Assembly: GCA_910586305.1 (NCBI GenBank)
Contig: CAJUGS010000031.1
Location: forward strand, 1-41,114
Origin: an uncultured Duncaniella sp.
Lineage (GTDB): Bacteria; Bacteroidota; Bacteroidia; Bacteroidales; Muribaculaceae
Direction of reading: 5' to 3'
Length of the DNA stretch: 41,114 bases
A program made the position numbers and the translations under genes. The notes beneath the pieces are model-generated. The model searched no databases. It saw only the letters and a program-made list of their open reading frames with translations, and was not told where the DNA came from. Of the stretch, positions 41,051-41,114 are shown one piece after another (the first letter of the stretch is position 1; every line of letters starts with the position of its first letter).

Positions 41051-41114
<64 letters not shown>

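Overview
The window looks like a chromosomal segment of a Bacteroidales gut bacterium, most likely of the Muribaculaceae (S24-7) type. The reasons are family content (DUF4252, DUF3298, DUF3737 and DUF3822 proteins, an Omp28-like protein, a Bacteroidota-style sigma/anti-sigma pair), many Bacteroidota -7 boxes (TAnnTTTG, sometimes with a -33 TTG 18-20 bp upstream), few Shine-Dalgarno sequences, and lipoprotein and outer-membrane proteins typical of the group. The genus is an inference; no 16S rRNA is present. A cut tRNA-Glu opens the window and a cut tRNA-Met closes it. No integrase, transposase, CRISPR array or phage module was seen.

Layout. 1-1181: tRNA-Glu end, strong hairpin terminators, ROK sugar kinase. 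1481-5053: two exported proteins that share a C-terminal FDLQGR-type tail, the second with an Omp28/thioredoxin-like CxxC motif. 5248-9861: housekeeping genes (aspS, a Nif3-like protein, a C4 zinc-ribbon coiled-coil protein, a SlyD-like isomerase, efp). 9987-14151: a uracil-DNA-glycosylase-like protein, a Ca2+/Na+ antiporter, then dedA-rpe-queA, tightly coupled and with a promoter inside the end of the antiporter gene. 14230-16391: an ECF sigma factor, a membrane anti-sigma candidate and two small DUF4252 envelope proteins in one compact operon. 16471-22650: parE, coaD, an S41 protease and an S9A prolyl oligopeptidase, joined by overlaps or short gaps. 22807-29901: a BamE-like lipoprotein, a coiled-coil protein with an AT-hook-like tail, a DPP-IV-like peptidase, an unknown membrane protein and miaA.

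29902-32600 is an AT-richer accessory patch between miaA and fabF. It holds a small beta-barrel candidate, broken-looking short reading frames, a small membrane protein and a short membrane-anchored HTH protein. It also holds a 52-bp near-perfect copy (51/52) of an internal piece of fabF, which lies about 1.8 kb away. This is the least explained signal in the window.

32632-41114 returns to conserved genes: acpP-fabF (minus), a DUF3298 lipoprotein and an AlkD-like protein (plus), then on the minus strand a DUF3737, C-S lyase and MATE exporter operon, followed by a DUF3822-rsmD pair with its own promoter. Many adjacent genes overlap by the 4-base ATGA pattern, which suggests translational coupling.
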